From assembly GCA_038239345.1 (NCBI GenBank), contig JBBSEX010000013.1, positions 123,123 through 187,122 on the forward strand: a stretch of DNA of 64,000 bases, in the 5' to 3' direction. This document shows, one piece after another, positions 16,010 to 25,034 of the stretch. Position 1 is the stretch's first letter, and every line of letters starts with the position of its first letter. Source of the stretch: JBBSEX01 sp038239345 (GTDB lineage: Bacteria > Acidobacteriota > Terriglobia > Bryobacterales > Bryobacteraceae). The position numbers and the translations under genes are program-made. Below the pieces are notes generated by a model that saw only the letters and a list, made by a program, of their open reading frames with translations, made no database searches and was not told the DNA's origin.

Positions 16010-18562
16010 TTACTTCGTGATGCTGATTGTCGCTGAGTTACTGCTCTCACCATTTATTCTGACTTGCAGTGGATAGTCGCCCGTGGCAAGGTTCGCCGGT
16101 AGCACAATGTTCATCTGCAATAATCCGACAAAGCCCGGTGTAAGACCCGCGAATGCCACGTGCGAATCCGTGAGACCGATGGTCGCCCCGACTTCCGCGA
16201 TCACCTTCGCCAGAGGATTCAGCGGACTGATTCCACCGGTTACCGCGGCTGGATTCACCGTACCGGAACCGGTGAGATATGCGACAACGGTCCTCCCAAC
16301 TTTGGCAGGATTGGCCGGTCCGTTGATTGAGAAATCGGCGTTCTGCACAATCGCCCAGCCGGTGGGCCCGACAAACAAACCCGGCGCCGCTGTCAGCACG
16401 GGAACGGTCGCGGTGTTGCTGCTGAGGCCATTGTTGACCACTACCTTGGCCGAACCTGTAGCCGTCTCCCAGGGCACTTGAAAGTTCACCTGGCCTCCAG
16501 ACACGAAAAAAATTGGCGCCGCCTGGCCATTCACCGTCACCGAAACACCGCCTAGTATCGTGGGGAAGGGTCCGCTCGCGCTTACAGTTGCCGTAGCGAG
16601 GTTAGTTCCAAAAACACTCGCCAAAGCCCCGGCGGAAACTTGCGGCAGGAAGCTTCCGGCGTTTACCACGCTATTCGTTGCGATCGTTGGCGGACGAACC
16701 GGGTTCCAATCCGGTCCAAAACCATCGGCGATCCAGGTGCGATAGGATCCAGTCGCGTCGGTGAGTGTCACTCCCGTGTGTGGCTCACCGGCGCAGGCGC
16801 GGAACAGCAGTATCCGCGCGTCGTAGGGCGAACCCTTCGGGACACCTTCGATGCAGTCCGGAGGGGAAGGCAGGCTCAGGTCTGTCTCTACTTTGCCCGG
16901 CTGCCATTCATCGCTCGAGAAAGAATACAGCCGCCGTTCGGTTTGCGTCGGCATTCCAGCGAGAGCGCGGGGAAATCCGCGAGAGCTATAGATGGTCTTT
17001 CCATCGGCACTAAATCCCGGGTCGGCGTCACCACTTTGCTCCATGCCGGCGGGCGTGCAGTTGGAGCCGCCATCCGTAACCTTAGTGCGCGCACTGCCAT
17101 CGGGGCGAATCTTGTCCAGCCGGGTCTTGAAGCAACCGCCGGTGTTCTGGCCTACCACAAACAGAATCCAGTCGTCGCTTGACCAGGCGAAGTCGTTCCA
17201 CCGCTTGTCATCCGGGCCGAGGCTTGGAGAGCCGGCCATCCGCGCGTTCGAACCATCGCCATTCATGATCCATAAAGAGTCCCCCGCAAGCGATCCGAAA
17301 GCGATCCGCTTACCGTCCGGCGACCAGACGGGCTGGAAAGCAGTTCCGCCAAAAGTGAGCCGGGTTTCTTTCGCGCTTGCGAAATCATAGACCACCACGT
17401 CGGGCCGGGCGTTCGCTGCGTTGTATCCGCCCTCCAGGAACTTCGTATAGAGCAACTGCGTTCCATCGGGGGAGAAGCGGGGGAGAAACTTGTTCAGGCC
17501 ATCGCTTGTGATCTGAGTGCGGTTTGAACCGTCGAGGTTCATCGTGAAGATCTCTTGCGGGCTGCTCGGGTTCCCTGGGATTCCCGACTGGAAGACCACC
17601 TGAGCGTCGGAAGTCTTGCGTGCCACGACGTCTTTTCTCGGCTGCCAGCTGGGAGCACAGCCGACGTTACTACATTGGATCGTTGTGGTGGCTGCTCCGC
17701 TGCCGTCCGCATTCATCGTCCAGACCTCGGCGAAGGCATTCGGATCGGATTGCTTCATGCCGTTGATATCGTGCTCGAATGTAATCTTCTTCCCGTCGGA
17801 CGACCAATTGGTGTCGCCCGCCTCGTAGGGGACGTCGACGTGGGTTAATTGCACGACGTTACTGCCATCGGCGTTCATGGCGAAGATATTGAGCTTGTTG
17901 CCCTCTTCCCGGTCGGAGCCAAACGAGATCTTGGACCCATCCGGAGACCAGACGGGATCGCCGTTGTTCGCGCCGTTCGTTAGCCGGCGAAGCCCAGTCC
18001 CATCGAGATTTATGACGTAGACATCAAGCGTGCCGCCGTTCATCAAGCTCATGAACACAATGCTGTCGTTGACGGACCACCGCGGCTCCACGCTGAATAC
18101 CGTATTCGCAAGAATGGCGCGATCGCCCGTACCGTCGGCGTTCATGACTCGAATGTCGGTGAGCGGCGGCTTATTGGGCTGGGGCGCCTCATGCAGGCGG
18201 GCGTAGATGATCTTAGTCCCGTCAGGTGACCAGCTAGGCGTAACGTCGAATCCTGGCGTAGGGGAGAGGCGCTGCGGGCCGGTACCATCGGCATTGATTA
18301 CATAGATGCCCGAACCGTTGAAGTCCCGCTGGTAGGCGAGCCTCTTCCCATCGGGCGACCACGACGGGTAGTTCTCGGGTTCCGTATCGGTCGTGAGTCT
18401 CGTCGGATTCGAGCCGATTCCCGACGCGTCCACGCCCATGAGATAGATGTGGTTCGCCGAGCCCTGGCGGCTAACGAAGGCAATCCTGCCCGGCTGGCCG
18501 TCCGCACCGAAGCAGGCTACCGCCAGCCCTAACCAGACAAGCGCACGAATTTCCTTCCCCAT
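16010..18562 (-). CDS. Secreted TolB-like propeller protein with TIGR03437-type C-terminal domain
   Basis: An 850-residue secreted protein (signal MGKEIRALVWLGLAVACFGA) behind an AGGAG site 10 bp before the ATG. Many PD40/WD40-like blades carry the repeated SWSPDGKRLAYQ-type signature (at least eight copies: SWSPDGTKIIYA, VWSPDGSKISFG, NWSSDGKKITFE, RFSPDGTQLLYT and others), each followed by an NADGSG-like turn. From about residue 630 the sequence becomes the immunoglobulin-like module with SFLPQVSAGALASVFGTNL, GGVSVTVNGQAAPIFFVS and VNFQVPWE, which is characteristic of Solibacter-type Acidobacteria (TIGR03437). Function is unknown; extracellular or cell-surface binding is plausible. Confidence 0.85.
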   Translation of the reverse strand: MGKEIRALVWLGLAVACFGADGQPGRIAFVSRQGSANHIYLMGVDASGIGSNPTRLTTDTEPENYPSWSPDGKRLAYQRDFNGSGIYVINADGTGPQRLSPTPGFDVTPSWSPDGTKIIYARLHEAPQPNKPPLTDIRVMNADGTGDRAILANTVFSVEPRWSVNDSIVFMSLMNGGTLDVYVINLDGTGLRRLTNGANNGDPVWSPDGSKISFGSDREEGNKLNIFAMNADGSNVVQLTHVDVPYEAGDTNWSSDGKKITFEHDINGMKQSDPNAFAEVWTMNADGSGAATTTIQCSNVGCAPSWQPRKDVVARKTSDAQVVFQSGIPGNPSSPQEIFTMNLDGSNRTQITSDGLNKFLPRFSPDGTQLLYTKFLEGGYNAANARPDVVVYDFASAKETRLTFGGTAFQPVWSPDGKRIAFGSLAGDSLWIMNGDGSNARMAGSPSLGPDDKRWNDFAWSSDDWILFVVGQNTGGCFKTRLDKIRPDGSARTKVTDGGSNCTPAGMEQSGDADPGFSADGKTIYSSRGFPRALAGMPTQTERRLYSFSSDEWQPGKVETDLSLPSPPDCIEGVPKGSPYDARILLFRACAGEPHTGVTLTDATGSYRTWIADGFGPDWNPVRPPTIATNSVVNAGSFLPQVSAGALASVFGTNLATATVSASGPFPTILGGVSVTVNGQAAPIFFVSGGQVNFQVPWETATGSAKVVVNNGLSSNTATVPVLTAAPGLFVGPTGWAIVQNADFSINGPANPAKVGRTVVAYLTGSGTVNPAAVTGGISPLNPLAKVIAEVGATIGLTDSHVAFAGLTPGFVGLLQMNIVLPANLATGDYPLQVRINGESSNSATISITK

Positions 18563-18868
18563 CTATTTCAACTCCTATCTACAAAGAGAGACGCCACCGC
18601 TGAAAGTTTTGTTTGCCGCGGAATCTGGATCGGAGCCTACCGCGGCAAAAGACTTCGGCGGCCGGTCAGCGCCTCGGTAGAGACATGCGTCGCCCAAGAG
18701 TTCTAAGAAAGGGCACAATATATAGGAGCGGAGATCGTCCATGCGACAAAAGCGTAACGGAGTTATCTAGAACAGCCGATGCAATGATCGCGTTGCTTCT
18801 GCCTATCCATAAAGCCAACCCAGGTGCGCCGGCTCATAGGATATCGGCCTCGGTTGTGGGACGCTGCA
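18563..18868. other. Intergenic region between divergent genes
   Basis: About 306 bases separate the propeller gene (minus) from the glucoamylase gene (plus), so both promoters should lie here. I see the AGGAG ribosome site for the minus gene near 18571, but no convincing -35/-10 pair, operator palindrome or RNA gene. Short open frames crossing the region have no recognisable protein features. Confidence 0.4.
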
Positions 18869-21283
18869 ATGGCCAAAAATAGAGGAGAGAATCACGCATT
18901 CGGCTGGCCCGGCGTGAATCCCCGTTGGACGCACGGCGACAAGGACGGGATTGGCACAGCCTACTCTGCCGCCAGCCGGATCTGGTTTACCGTCTGGAAC
19001 GGTATCGTGACCGAGGTCTATTACCCGACCATCGATACACCACAGATGCGCGATGTCCAGCTTCTCTTTACCGATGGGGAATCGTTCTTTCATCAGGAGA
19101 CGGAATATCTCGAGAGCCGCATTCAGCGCATGCCATCCTGCTTGGGATACCGGGTTGAAGCGAAGGACCCGGAAGGCCGCTACGCTTACGCCAAAGAAAT
19201 CATCGCGGATCCTCACTTACCCTGTCTCCTTCAGCGAGTGACGGTTCAAGCGAATCCAGAATGGCTTTCGCGTTTGAAGACGTACGTTTTGTGCGCTCCT
19301 CACCTGGATGTCGGGGGCTCCAAAAACAATGCGTTCGTGGTTCAATCCTGCGGACGTGAACTGCTAATGGCTGAGAAGAACGGTACCTGGCTTGCCTTAA
19401 TGTGCAGTGTTCCGTTTTCTCGTCTCTCGGTCGGATATGTAGGCGCCAGCGACGGGTGGACGGATATCGCCCATGGCTTTCAATTTGACTGGCAGTTCGA
19501 TCTGGCGTTAAACGGAAATGTTGCTTTGACTGGTGAACTAGAGTTAGCCAAGGCCCAGGAATTCGTTATTGGAATCGCCTTCGGTAACTCGCAGCAGCGA
19601 GCCATTGCGACTCTGTTCCAGAGCTTGGCACAACCCTTCGAATCGCAGCGGGCCCGTTTCGTCGAACAATGGGAGCGCACGCACAAAGCACACGACGCAC
19701 TTGAAGATCAATCGGGTGACGGCGGCCACCTGTTTCACGCCAGCTATAAGCTGCTGTTGGCCCATGAGGACAAGGCTTTCCAGGGCGCGCTTGTGGCGTC
19801 GTTGGCCATCCCCTGGGGGGAAGCCAAAGGAGACTCGGAGGGAGAAGGTGGCTACCATCTGGTCTGGACCCGCGACCTTGTTCAATGCGCCGGCGGTCTG
19901 CTTGCCGCGGGGAATGTAGAAACGCCCCTCAGGTCCCTGATCTATTTAGCTACTTCTCAAAGCGATGACGGAAGTTTCGCTCAGAACTTTTGGGTCGATG
20001 GGACACCGTTCTGGTCGGGCATTCAGTTGGACGAAGTCGCCTTTCCTATCATTCTGGCGCACAAACTGTGGCGCTCAGATGCTCTCCGCAACTTTGATCC
20101 CTACCCCATGGTGTTGAAGGCTGCGGCGTACTTGATCGGACAGGGTCCGGCTACTCGCCAGGAGCGGTGGGGAGAGGCCGGGGGTTACTCTCCGTCCACC
20201 TTGGCAGTCCACATCGCGGCTCTGGTGTGCGCCGCTAAATTCGCGGACGATCGGGGAGATTCCGATGCCGCTCAGTTTATCTTGCAGGTGGCCGATTGGC
20301 TGGAGCAGAACATCGAAGCCTGGACCGTCACCAATGAGGGAACGCTACTCGAGGGCGTGGAGCGGCATTATGTGCGTCTCAATCCCTTTCAACCCGGAGA
20401 TCCGTTGCCGGTTGATGATGCCGGGCGGCTTGCCCTTAGCGTGAGCAACCTGGACGAGGGCCTCAATCGTTCGTATCCGGCGCGAGAGATCGTCGATGCC
20501 GGCTTCCTTGAATTGGTTCGCTACGGTGTTCGGGCGGCGGACGATCCGGTCATTCGCGATTCGATTCGAGTAGTGGATGCCACCCGCAAGGTGGACACGC
20601 CATCTGGCACCTGTTGGCGGCGCTACAACAACGACGGTTACGGGCAACGTGAGGACGGCGGACCCTTCGTACGCGCCGGTAAAGGTCGCGGCTGGCCCCT
20701 GCTTACCGGAGAACGAGGCCATTACGAACTGGCCGCCGGCGGGAATGTCGCGCAATACATCCACTGGCTGGAAGGCTTCGCCACACCGACTCACCTCATC
20801 CCCGAGCAGATCTGGGACGAAGACGACCGCCCGGAGCAGCACCTCAAGCGCGGCCGTCCGACTGGCGGGGCTTTGCCATTACTGTGGGCGCACGCCGAAT
20901 ACATCAAGCTGCTTCGTTCGGATCGTGACGGACGGGTGTTTGATCTGATTCCAGAAGTCGCGGATCGGTACATCCGGAACAGGCCCGCGCTTTCTGACTT
21001 TGAGTTTTGGTCCTTCCAGCATCCGTCTGGGGCCGTCCCGTGCGCTTCAACTTTGCGTATCCACTCCGAGACCGCTTTCAAGCTCCATTTTTCGCTCGAT
21101 GAATGGTCGACTACAACCAACAGCGACTCCACCCCAACGAACTTGGGCATCTATTACTGCGACATCCTGATCCCAGATAATCAGCGAGTTCCTGTTCGGT
21201 TTACGTTCTTCTGGATTGCCGCGAATAGATGGGAAGGCAGCGATTTTGAAGTCGCTTGCACGGGGCCGAGGGACAAGCAATGA
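18869..21283 (+). CDS. GH15 glucoamylase / glucodextranase-like glycosidase
   Basis: An 804-residue protein from the ATG at 18869, where MAKNRGENHAFGWPG aligns with the usual family start; an in-frame extension to 18824 is less likely. The N-terminal super-beta-sandwich (GIGTAYSAASRIWFTVWNG, EVYYPTID) precedes the alpha/alpha barrel. Catalytic-site motifs of bacterial glucoamylases are present: HLVWTRDLVQCAGGLL, DEVAFPIILAHKLW and GRGWPLLTGERGHYEL, whose Glu is the general base, and LIPEQIWDE. No signal peptide is seen, so it is probably cytoplasmic and cleaves alpha-glucans/maltooligosaccharides to glucose. It complements the MalQ gene at 57273. Confidence 0.88.
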   Translation: MAKNRGENHAFGWPGVNPRWTHGDKDGIGTAYSAASRIWFTVWNGIVTEVYYPTIDTPQMRDVQLLFTDGESFFHQETEYLESRIQRMPSCLGYRVEAKDPEGRYAYAKEIIADPHLPCLLQRVTVQANPEWLSRLKTYVLCAPHLDVGGSKNNAFVVQSCGRELLMAEKNGTWLALMCSVPFSRLSVGYVGASDGWTDIAHGFQFDWQFDLALNGNVALTGELELAKAQEFVIGIAFGNSQQRAIATLFQSLAQPFESQRARFVEQWERTHKAHDALEDQSGDGGHLFHASYKLLLAHEDKAFQGALVASLAIPWGEAKGDSEGEGGYHLVWTRDLVQCAGGLLAAGNVETPLRSLIYLATSQSDDGSFAQNFWVDGTPFWSGIQLDEVAFPIILAHKLWRSDALRNFDPYPMVLKAAAYLIGQGPATRQERWGEAGGYSPSTLAVHIAALVCAAKFADDRGDSDAAQFILQVADWLEQNIEAWTVTNEGTLLEGVERHYVRLNPFQPGDPLPVDDAGRLALSVSNLDEGLNRSYPAREIVDAGFLELVRYGVRAADDPVIRDSIRVVDATRKVDTPSGTCWRRYNNDGYGQREDGGPFVRAGKGRGWPLLTGERGHYELAAGGNVAQYIHWLEGFATPTHLIPEQIWDEDDRPEQHLKRGRPTGGALPLLWAHAEYIKLLRSDRDGRVFDLIPEVADRYIRNRPALSDFEFWSFQHPSGAVPCASTLRIHSETAFKLHFSLDEWSTTTNSDSTPTNLGIYYCDILIPDNQRVPVRFTFFWIAANRWEGSDFEVACTGPRDKQ

Positions 21284-21397
21284 CTTCCCAGCGCTGCGGA
21301 ACAACGAGCGGCGATGAATCGAATCCCTGATTAAGGCATTCGGAGAGGCGATCCTGAGCAAGAAGACCGCGAGCACAAATGTTAGGAGCGAGTGCCA

Positions 21398-21748
21398 ATG
21401 AAAAAAGAACGGCGAGGAATCAATACCGCATCGAAGGCGAGCGGCGATGGCTGTGTGGAATGTTTGGCCGGGAAGGGCTGGTGGCTTCATCTGCGCCGCT
21501 GCGCCGAGTGTGGACACATCGGATGCTGCGACAGTTCTCCTAGCCAACACGCGTCAAAACACGCGTCCCTGGCTGGCCATCCCGTGGCTGCCAGCTTCGA
21601 ACCTGGGGAAGACTGGTTTTTCGACTACGAAAAGCAGAGCATGATTGAGAGCGTGGAGTTGCCGCCACCACATTCTCATCCGCGGACACAGCCGACACCG
21701 GGGCCGGCGGGAGGAGTTCCCAAAAATTGGGAATCCCTCCTGAATTGA
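21398..21748 (+). CDS. UBP-type zinc finger protein
   Basis: A 116-residue protein whose ATG at 21398 sits 9 bp after TTAGGAG. The first 80 residues hold a zf-UBP module: CVECL, a CAECGHIGCCDSS segment and the trailing HASKHASLAGHPVAAS with GEDWFFDY, which supply the Cys/His zinc ligands of this fold. In bacteria the domain occurs as a free-standing protein; eukaryotic relatives bind the ubiquitin C-terminus, but no bacterial partner is established. The rest is a proline-rich tail. It lies just upstream of a TMEM175 gene on the same strand. Confidence 0.8.
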   Translation: MKKERRGINTASKASGDGCVECLAGKGWWLHLRRCAECGHIGCCDSSPSQHASKHASLAGHPVAASFEPGEDWFFDYEKQSMIESVELPPPHSHPRTQPTPGPAGGVPKNWESLLN

Positions 21749-21797
21749 TTGCCGTGAACACTGCGGAACGATCGATGACTTATCGCGCGGACACGCA

Positions 21798-22372
21798 ATG
21801 ACAAAAGGCCGCATGGAGGCTTTCAGCGATGTGTTTTTGCCGTCATCATCACCATCATGGTGCTTGAGATGAAGTCCCCGCACGGAGCTAGTCTTGCGGC
21901 CCTCCAGCCCCTGGTTCCTGTTTTCTGCAGCTACGTTCTGAGCTTCGTGTACGTCGGGATTTACTGGAATAATCATCATCACCTGCTGCAGGCGGCACAC
22001 CATGTAACCGGGGGTGTTCTGTGGGCGAACCTGCATTTATTATTCTGGGTTTCGCTAACTCCATTCGCTACGGCTTGGATGGGAGATAACGATTTTCAAC
22101 CGGTGCCAGTAGCCCTGTACGGACTGATACTACTTTTCGCGGGCGTCGCCTATTTCATTCTTACGAAGATTCTGATCGCCCACCACGGATCAGACTCCAC
22201 GCTAGCGACCTCGATAGGAAATGACCGCAAGGGCAGGCTATCTGTGGCCGTTTACGCCGCCTCAATCCCGCTGTCGTTCGTACTGCCGTGGATCGCCTTC
22301 GCCGGCTACGTCGCGGTCGCCATCATGTGGCTGCTCCCCGACCCCCGTATCGAGAAGAACCTCGGGCAGTAA
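21798..22372 (+). pseudogene. TMEM175-family potassium channel with a one-base frameshift
   Basis: From the ATG at 21798 the frame reads MTKGRMEAFSD, the start of the prokaryotic TMEM175 signature, then breaks. In the next frame VLEMKSPHGASLAALQPLVP continues with full family similarity (SYVLSFVYVGIYWNNHHHLL, PFATAWMGDN) to 22372. The expected FSDGVFAVIITIMV segment is recovered if one G is restored near 21830 (GATGTG where GATGGTG is expected). So either the assembly lacks a base, in which case this is a ~191-residue K+ channel subunit, or the gene is broken at its pore motif. The intact downstream part argues for an error or a very recent event. Confidence 0.8.
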
Positions 22373-22395
22373 GAATCAGGCTAAGCGGATTCATC

Positions 22396-23340
22396 TCATT
22401 TGGAAAGACGGATAGCGGCGTCGGCGATTGCGTCATGACGATCAAGGCTGTTGCGGTCCCATTTGGCTGCATCGGCGGCTGCGGAATAGGTGTTTTCGAG
22501 AAAGTCCAAAATAGCTTGGGCCGGGTCGGGAGACGTGCGCGCATCGTTATAGTTCAGGACAAACTCGCCAAGTTCTTTATTAAACGAGCCTAGACTTGTA
22601 AGCTTCGCCTCAGCGAGAGTATCCGGCACTGGCGCCGCATAAGCATAGAATGCGGCTTGCCCGTACCCTCCATTTCCGGGCCAGAAGCCGGCGCTGATGC
22701 ATTCATGCGAATAAGCCTCTGATTGAATCGCGTCTGCCCCCGGACGTGGCGGCGCTCTGTGACCGTTGAACCGCGTAACTGCAAGGTCAAAGGAACCCCA
22801 GAAGAAGTGCACCGGGCTGATCTTGCCGTAAAAGTTTGTCGAGAATCTCTTCAGGAGCGTATCGACTTGGCTTACTATTCGCCAAAAGCGGTGGGCGGCA
22901 TCGGGGTCGTAACTCTTATGGTCCGTATCCTTACCGAAAGAAATCGGTATTTTGAGTTCCACGGGCATTGGGTCGATATGCACTTTCAGTTCGAGCTTGG
23001 CCAGAGTGGCCAGGTACTCGGCAAAGAAATCCGCGACCGATTGCGGGCGCAGTGCCAAGCGCTCCATCTGGCCGAGGCTGCCGCGAAACACAAGCTCGTG
23101 TGCGATGAAGTCGAACTCGATATCAATCAGCCCGCCAGTGGGCAGCGGCATGGCGGAAGTGGAGAGTCCACGGGCGGTGACGTAAAGCGGAACGTTCCAC
23201 CAGTGGTTTTGAACAGGAATAAGCGCAACGCGCGTCTTACCGACTATCTGCATAAACATATGCAGGGTTTCAGCCGTATCTTTCCACTGCTCCCAATCGA
23301 GTTCCGGCCACTTCTCTTGATTTGACGTCGGTTGATTCAC
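22396..23340 (-). CDS. DUF5996 family protein
   Basis: A 314-residue soluble protein starting at GTG (23338-23340) behind a strong AAGGAG site. The sequence begins WPELDWEQWKDTAETLHMFM and contains NHWWNVPLYVTARGLSTS, an FWGSFDLAVTRFNGHRAPP segment, and YSHECISAGFWPGN, all typical of the DUF5996 family. Function is unknown in the family. It lies on the opposite strand to the TMEM175 gene (convergent, 23-bp gap) and downstream of the TetR regulator on the same strand with a 106-bp gap. Confidence 0.8.
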   Translation of the reverse strand: MNQPTSNQEKWPELDWEQWKDTAETLHMFMQIVGKTRVALIPVQNHWWNVPLYVTARGLSTSAMPLPTGGLIDIEFDFIAHELVFRGSLGQMERLALRPQSVADFFAEYLATLAKLELKVHIDPMPVELKIPISFGKDTDHKSYDPDAAHRFWRIVSQVDTLLKRFSTNFYGKISPVHFFWGSFDLAVTRFNGHRAPPRPGADAIQSEAYSHECISAGFWPGNGGYGQAAFYAYAAPVPDTLAEAKLTSLGSFNKELGEFVLNYNDARTSPDPAQAILDFLENTYSAAADAAKWDRNSLDRHDAIADAAIRLSK

Positions 23341-23446
23341 GGAGATCTCCTTGTGCTTTGTGGATTTGCTCGAAACAAATGGATCATGCCTTCAGAAATC
23401 AGTGTAGGCTAAGCTCGTCTCTGCAGCGAGCCGGATCGCTTTCCCT

Positions 23447-24076
23447 CTACCGTACCGACTTCGCCGCATACGCCTGGCATAGCACCAACAATTCTGCGCG
23501 TAACTGGACCACCATTTTGGCCGGCGCACCAGCTTCCAGCACCGCGCGCATCGCCCCCGCCATAGCCGAAAACAACATCAGTGCGATGAATTCCATGTCG
23601 CCTTCCGCCGCGCCCGATGCCGCCGCCAACGCCGCGGTTAGCGCTCGGTGTCCCTGCTTCGACACTCTACGCATTACTGCCGCGCCCTGCGGTTCAGAGG
23701 CCGCCGCGTACAACGCCGTGGATATGTCCGTGCTCTCAAGCTTCGCGTTCACAAACGCCTTTACTACCGCCCCGACTAGCACCTTCACCGACGCGCCGCG
23801 ATATGCCCGGCAGGCGCCCTCCACCGCTTCGGCCACCTTGGCGCCGTGCCCCTCCAGCACGGCATAAAGAAGTGCCTGCTTGTTCGGATAGTACTGATAC
23901 AGCGTGCCGACCGATACTCCCGCTCGCTCCGCCACTCGCGTTGTGGTTAATCGCTCCGATCCCAAGGCGAGCAAAACCTGAATGGTGGCCTCTGCAATCG
24001 CCTCCACGGTCACGGTCGATCTCTTCTGAAGGGGCGTCTTTCTTGGCTGAAAAGGTTTTTGAGCCGCCGTCTTCAT
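23447..24076 (-). CDS. TetR-family transcriptional regulator
   Basis: A 209-residue regulator. The N-terminal helix-turn-helix is clear: TVEAIAEATIQVLLALGSER, then LTTTRVAERAGVSVGTLYQYYPNK at residues ~44-66. The C-terminal helical ligand domain is alanine-rich. It is divergent from the SDR gene with 65 bp between the start codons, the usual arrangement for a TetR repressor controlling its neighbour. The likely ligand is a substrate of that reductase. The plus-strand reading of this gene is unusually open because of high codon-position GC, but has no protein features. Confidence 0.88.
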   Translation of the reverse strand: MKTAAQKPFQPRKTPLQKRSTVTVEAIAEATIQVLLALGSERLTTTRVAERAGVSVGTLYQYYPNKQALLYAVLEGHGAKVAEAVEGACRAYRGASVKVLVGAVVKAFVNAKLESTDISTALYAAASEPQGAAVMRRVSKQGHRALTAALAAASGAAEGDMEFIALMLFSAMAGAMRAVLEAGAPAKMVVQLRAELLVLCQAYAAKSVR

Positions 24077-24104
24077 AATGCGAATTCCAAACCTGAAGAA
24101 TTAT

Positions 24105-24115
24105 TCATAAAATGA
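24105..24115. promoter_or_regulatory. Possible TetR operator (short palindrome)
   Basis: TCAT-AAA-ATGA is an inverted repeat centred in the 65-bp gap between the divergent TetR and SDR genes, in an AT-rich stretch unlike the flanking coding DNA. It is short, so it is only a candidate binding site. Confidence 0.25.
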
Positions 24116-24141
24116 TCTTATGGGAGTCGACGGAGAAAAAA

Positions 24142-24882
24142 ATGGAAATGAAAAACTCATCGAAAACAATCGCTTTAGTCACGGGAGCCAACAAGGGGAT
24201 CGGTTTTGAAACCGCTCGCCAACTCGCCTTATCGGGCTGCACCATCTTGCTGGGTGCGCGCAATAAAGCATTAGGCGAAGAAGCGGCGGCGAAACTCACC
24301 GCCGAAGGATTAGACGTCCACTTCCTTGCGATCGACCTTGCCGACCAAGCCAGCATCACTGCCGCCGCTGGCGCCGTGGCCGCTGAATTCGGGCATCTGG
24401 ATATACTCGTCAACAACGCGGGGATCGCGGATCGTCAAGACGGGCCGCCCAGCACCACCAAGATTGGAGCAATTGAAAGCACCCTACGAATCAATTTTAT
24501 TGGCGCAGTCGCCGTAACCCAGGCCATGCTCCCACTGCTTCGTAAAGCGCCTGCGGCCCGCATCGTCAACGTCTCCAGCGGCCTCGGCTCCTTAACGCAA
24601 AACGGCGACCTCGCGTATGGCTACGTTGGCGTCAAGTTCCTCGCCTACAGCGCCTCCAAGGCCGCGCTGAATATGCTCACGGTGCAACTCGCCTACGAAC
24701 TCCGAGACACGCCGATCAAGGTGAATTCCGCGGATCCCGGCTACACCGCCACGGACCTCAACGGAAATCAAGGAACGCAAACCATACCCGAAGGCGCAGC
24801 CGAAGCAATCCGCCTGGCGCTACTGCCCGCCGACGGCCCCAGTGGCACCTACTCCGACAGCAAAGGCATCGTGCCCTGGTAA
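24142..24882 (+). CDS. Short-chain dehydrogenase/reductase (SDR)
   Basis: A 246-residue enzyme; the ATG at 24142 follows a GGAG site, and 10 codons upstream of it are not conserved-looking. Classical SDR motifs: TGANKGIG cofactor loop near the N-terminus, NNAG, catalytic Ser in NVSSGLG, and YSASKAALN containing the active-site Tyr and Lys. GARNK after strand 2 suggests NADP preference. It resembles the carbonyl reductase-like branch (VGVKFLAYSASK, DPGYTATDLNG). It is divergent from a TetR gene that probably represses it, and a hairpin terminator follows at 24911. Confidence 0.9.
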   Translation: MEMKNSSKTIALVTGANKGIGFETARQLALSGCTILLGARNKALGEEAAAKLTAEGLDVHFLAIDLADQASITAAAGAVAAEFGHLDILVNNAGIADRQDGPPSTTKIGAIESTLRINFIGAVAVTQAMLPLLRKAPAARIVNVSSGLGSLTQNGDLAYGYVGVKFLAYSASKAALNMLTVQLAYELRDTPIKVNSADPGYTATDLNGNQGTQTIPEGAAEAIRLALLPADGPSGTYSDSKGIVPW

Positions 24883-24910
24883 CCGTGGAACCCGTCAGAG
24901 AAGAAGATCT

Positions 24911-24934
24911 AACACTTAAGTCTGAAGTGTTTTA
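24911..24934 (+). terminator. Rho-independent terminator after the SDR gene
   Basis: AACACTT / AAGTGTT form a perfect 7-bp stem with a 7-base loop, followed by a short T run. It lies 28 bp after the SDR stop and 23 bp before the tRNA gene. Confidence 0.6.
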
Positions 24935-24956
24935 GAATCGAAGGAGCAGTACATGT

Positions 24957-25033
24957 CGGGGCGTAGCGCAGCCTGGTAGCGCACCTGCCTTGGGCGCAGG
25001 GGGTCGTGAGTTCGAATCTCGCCGCCCCGACCA
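24957..25033 (+). tRNA. tRNA-Pro (anticodon TGG), CCA encoded
   Basis: A full cloverleaf is present. The acceptor arms CGGGGCG (24957-24963) and CGCCCCG (25023-25029) pair. The D arm is GCGC/GCGC. The anticodon stem is CCTGC/GCAGG with loop CTTGGGC, giving anticodon TGG. The T arm is GTGAG-TTCGAAT-CTCGC, and the discriminator A is followed by an encoded CCA. Its 3' part is repeated 2379 bp downstream (27364-27413), which marks it as an integration site. Confidence 0.95.
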
Positions 25034-25034
25034 A
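24985..25034 (+). repeat. Direct repeat (attL-like) within tRNA-Pro
   Basis: The first copy spans the tRNA anticodon stem, variable loop, T arm, acceptor 3' strand, CCA and one further A. It matches 27364-27413 at 48 of 50 positions by direct comparison. Confidence 0.85.

Noticed and set aside
23617..24078. Long plus-strand frame opposite the TetR gene
   Set aside because: Proline/arginine-rich shadow produced by the GC-biased codon pattern of the TetR gene.
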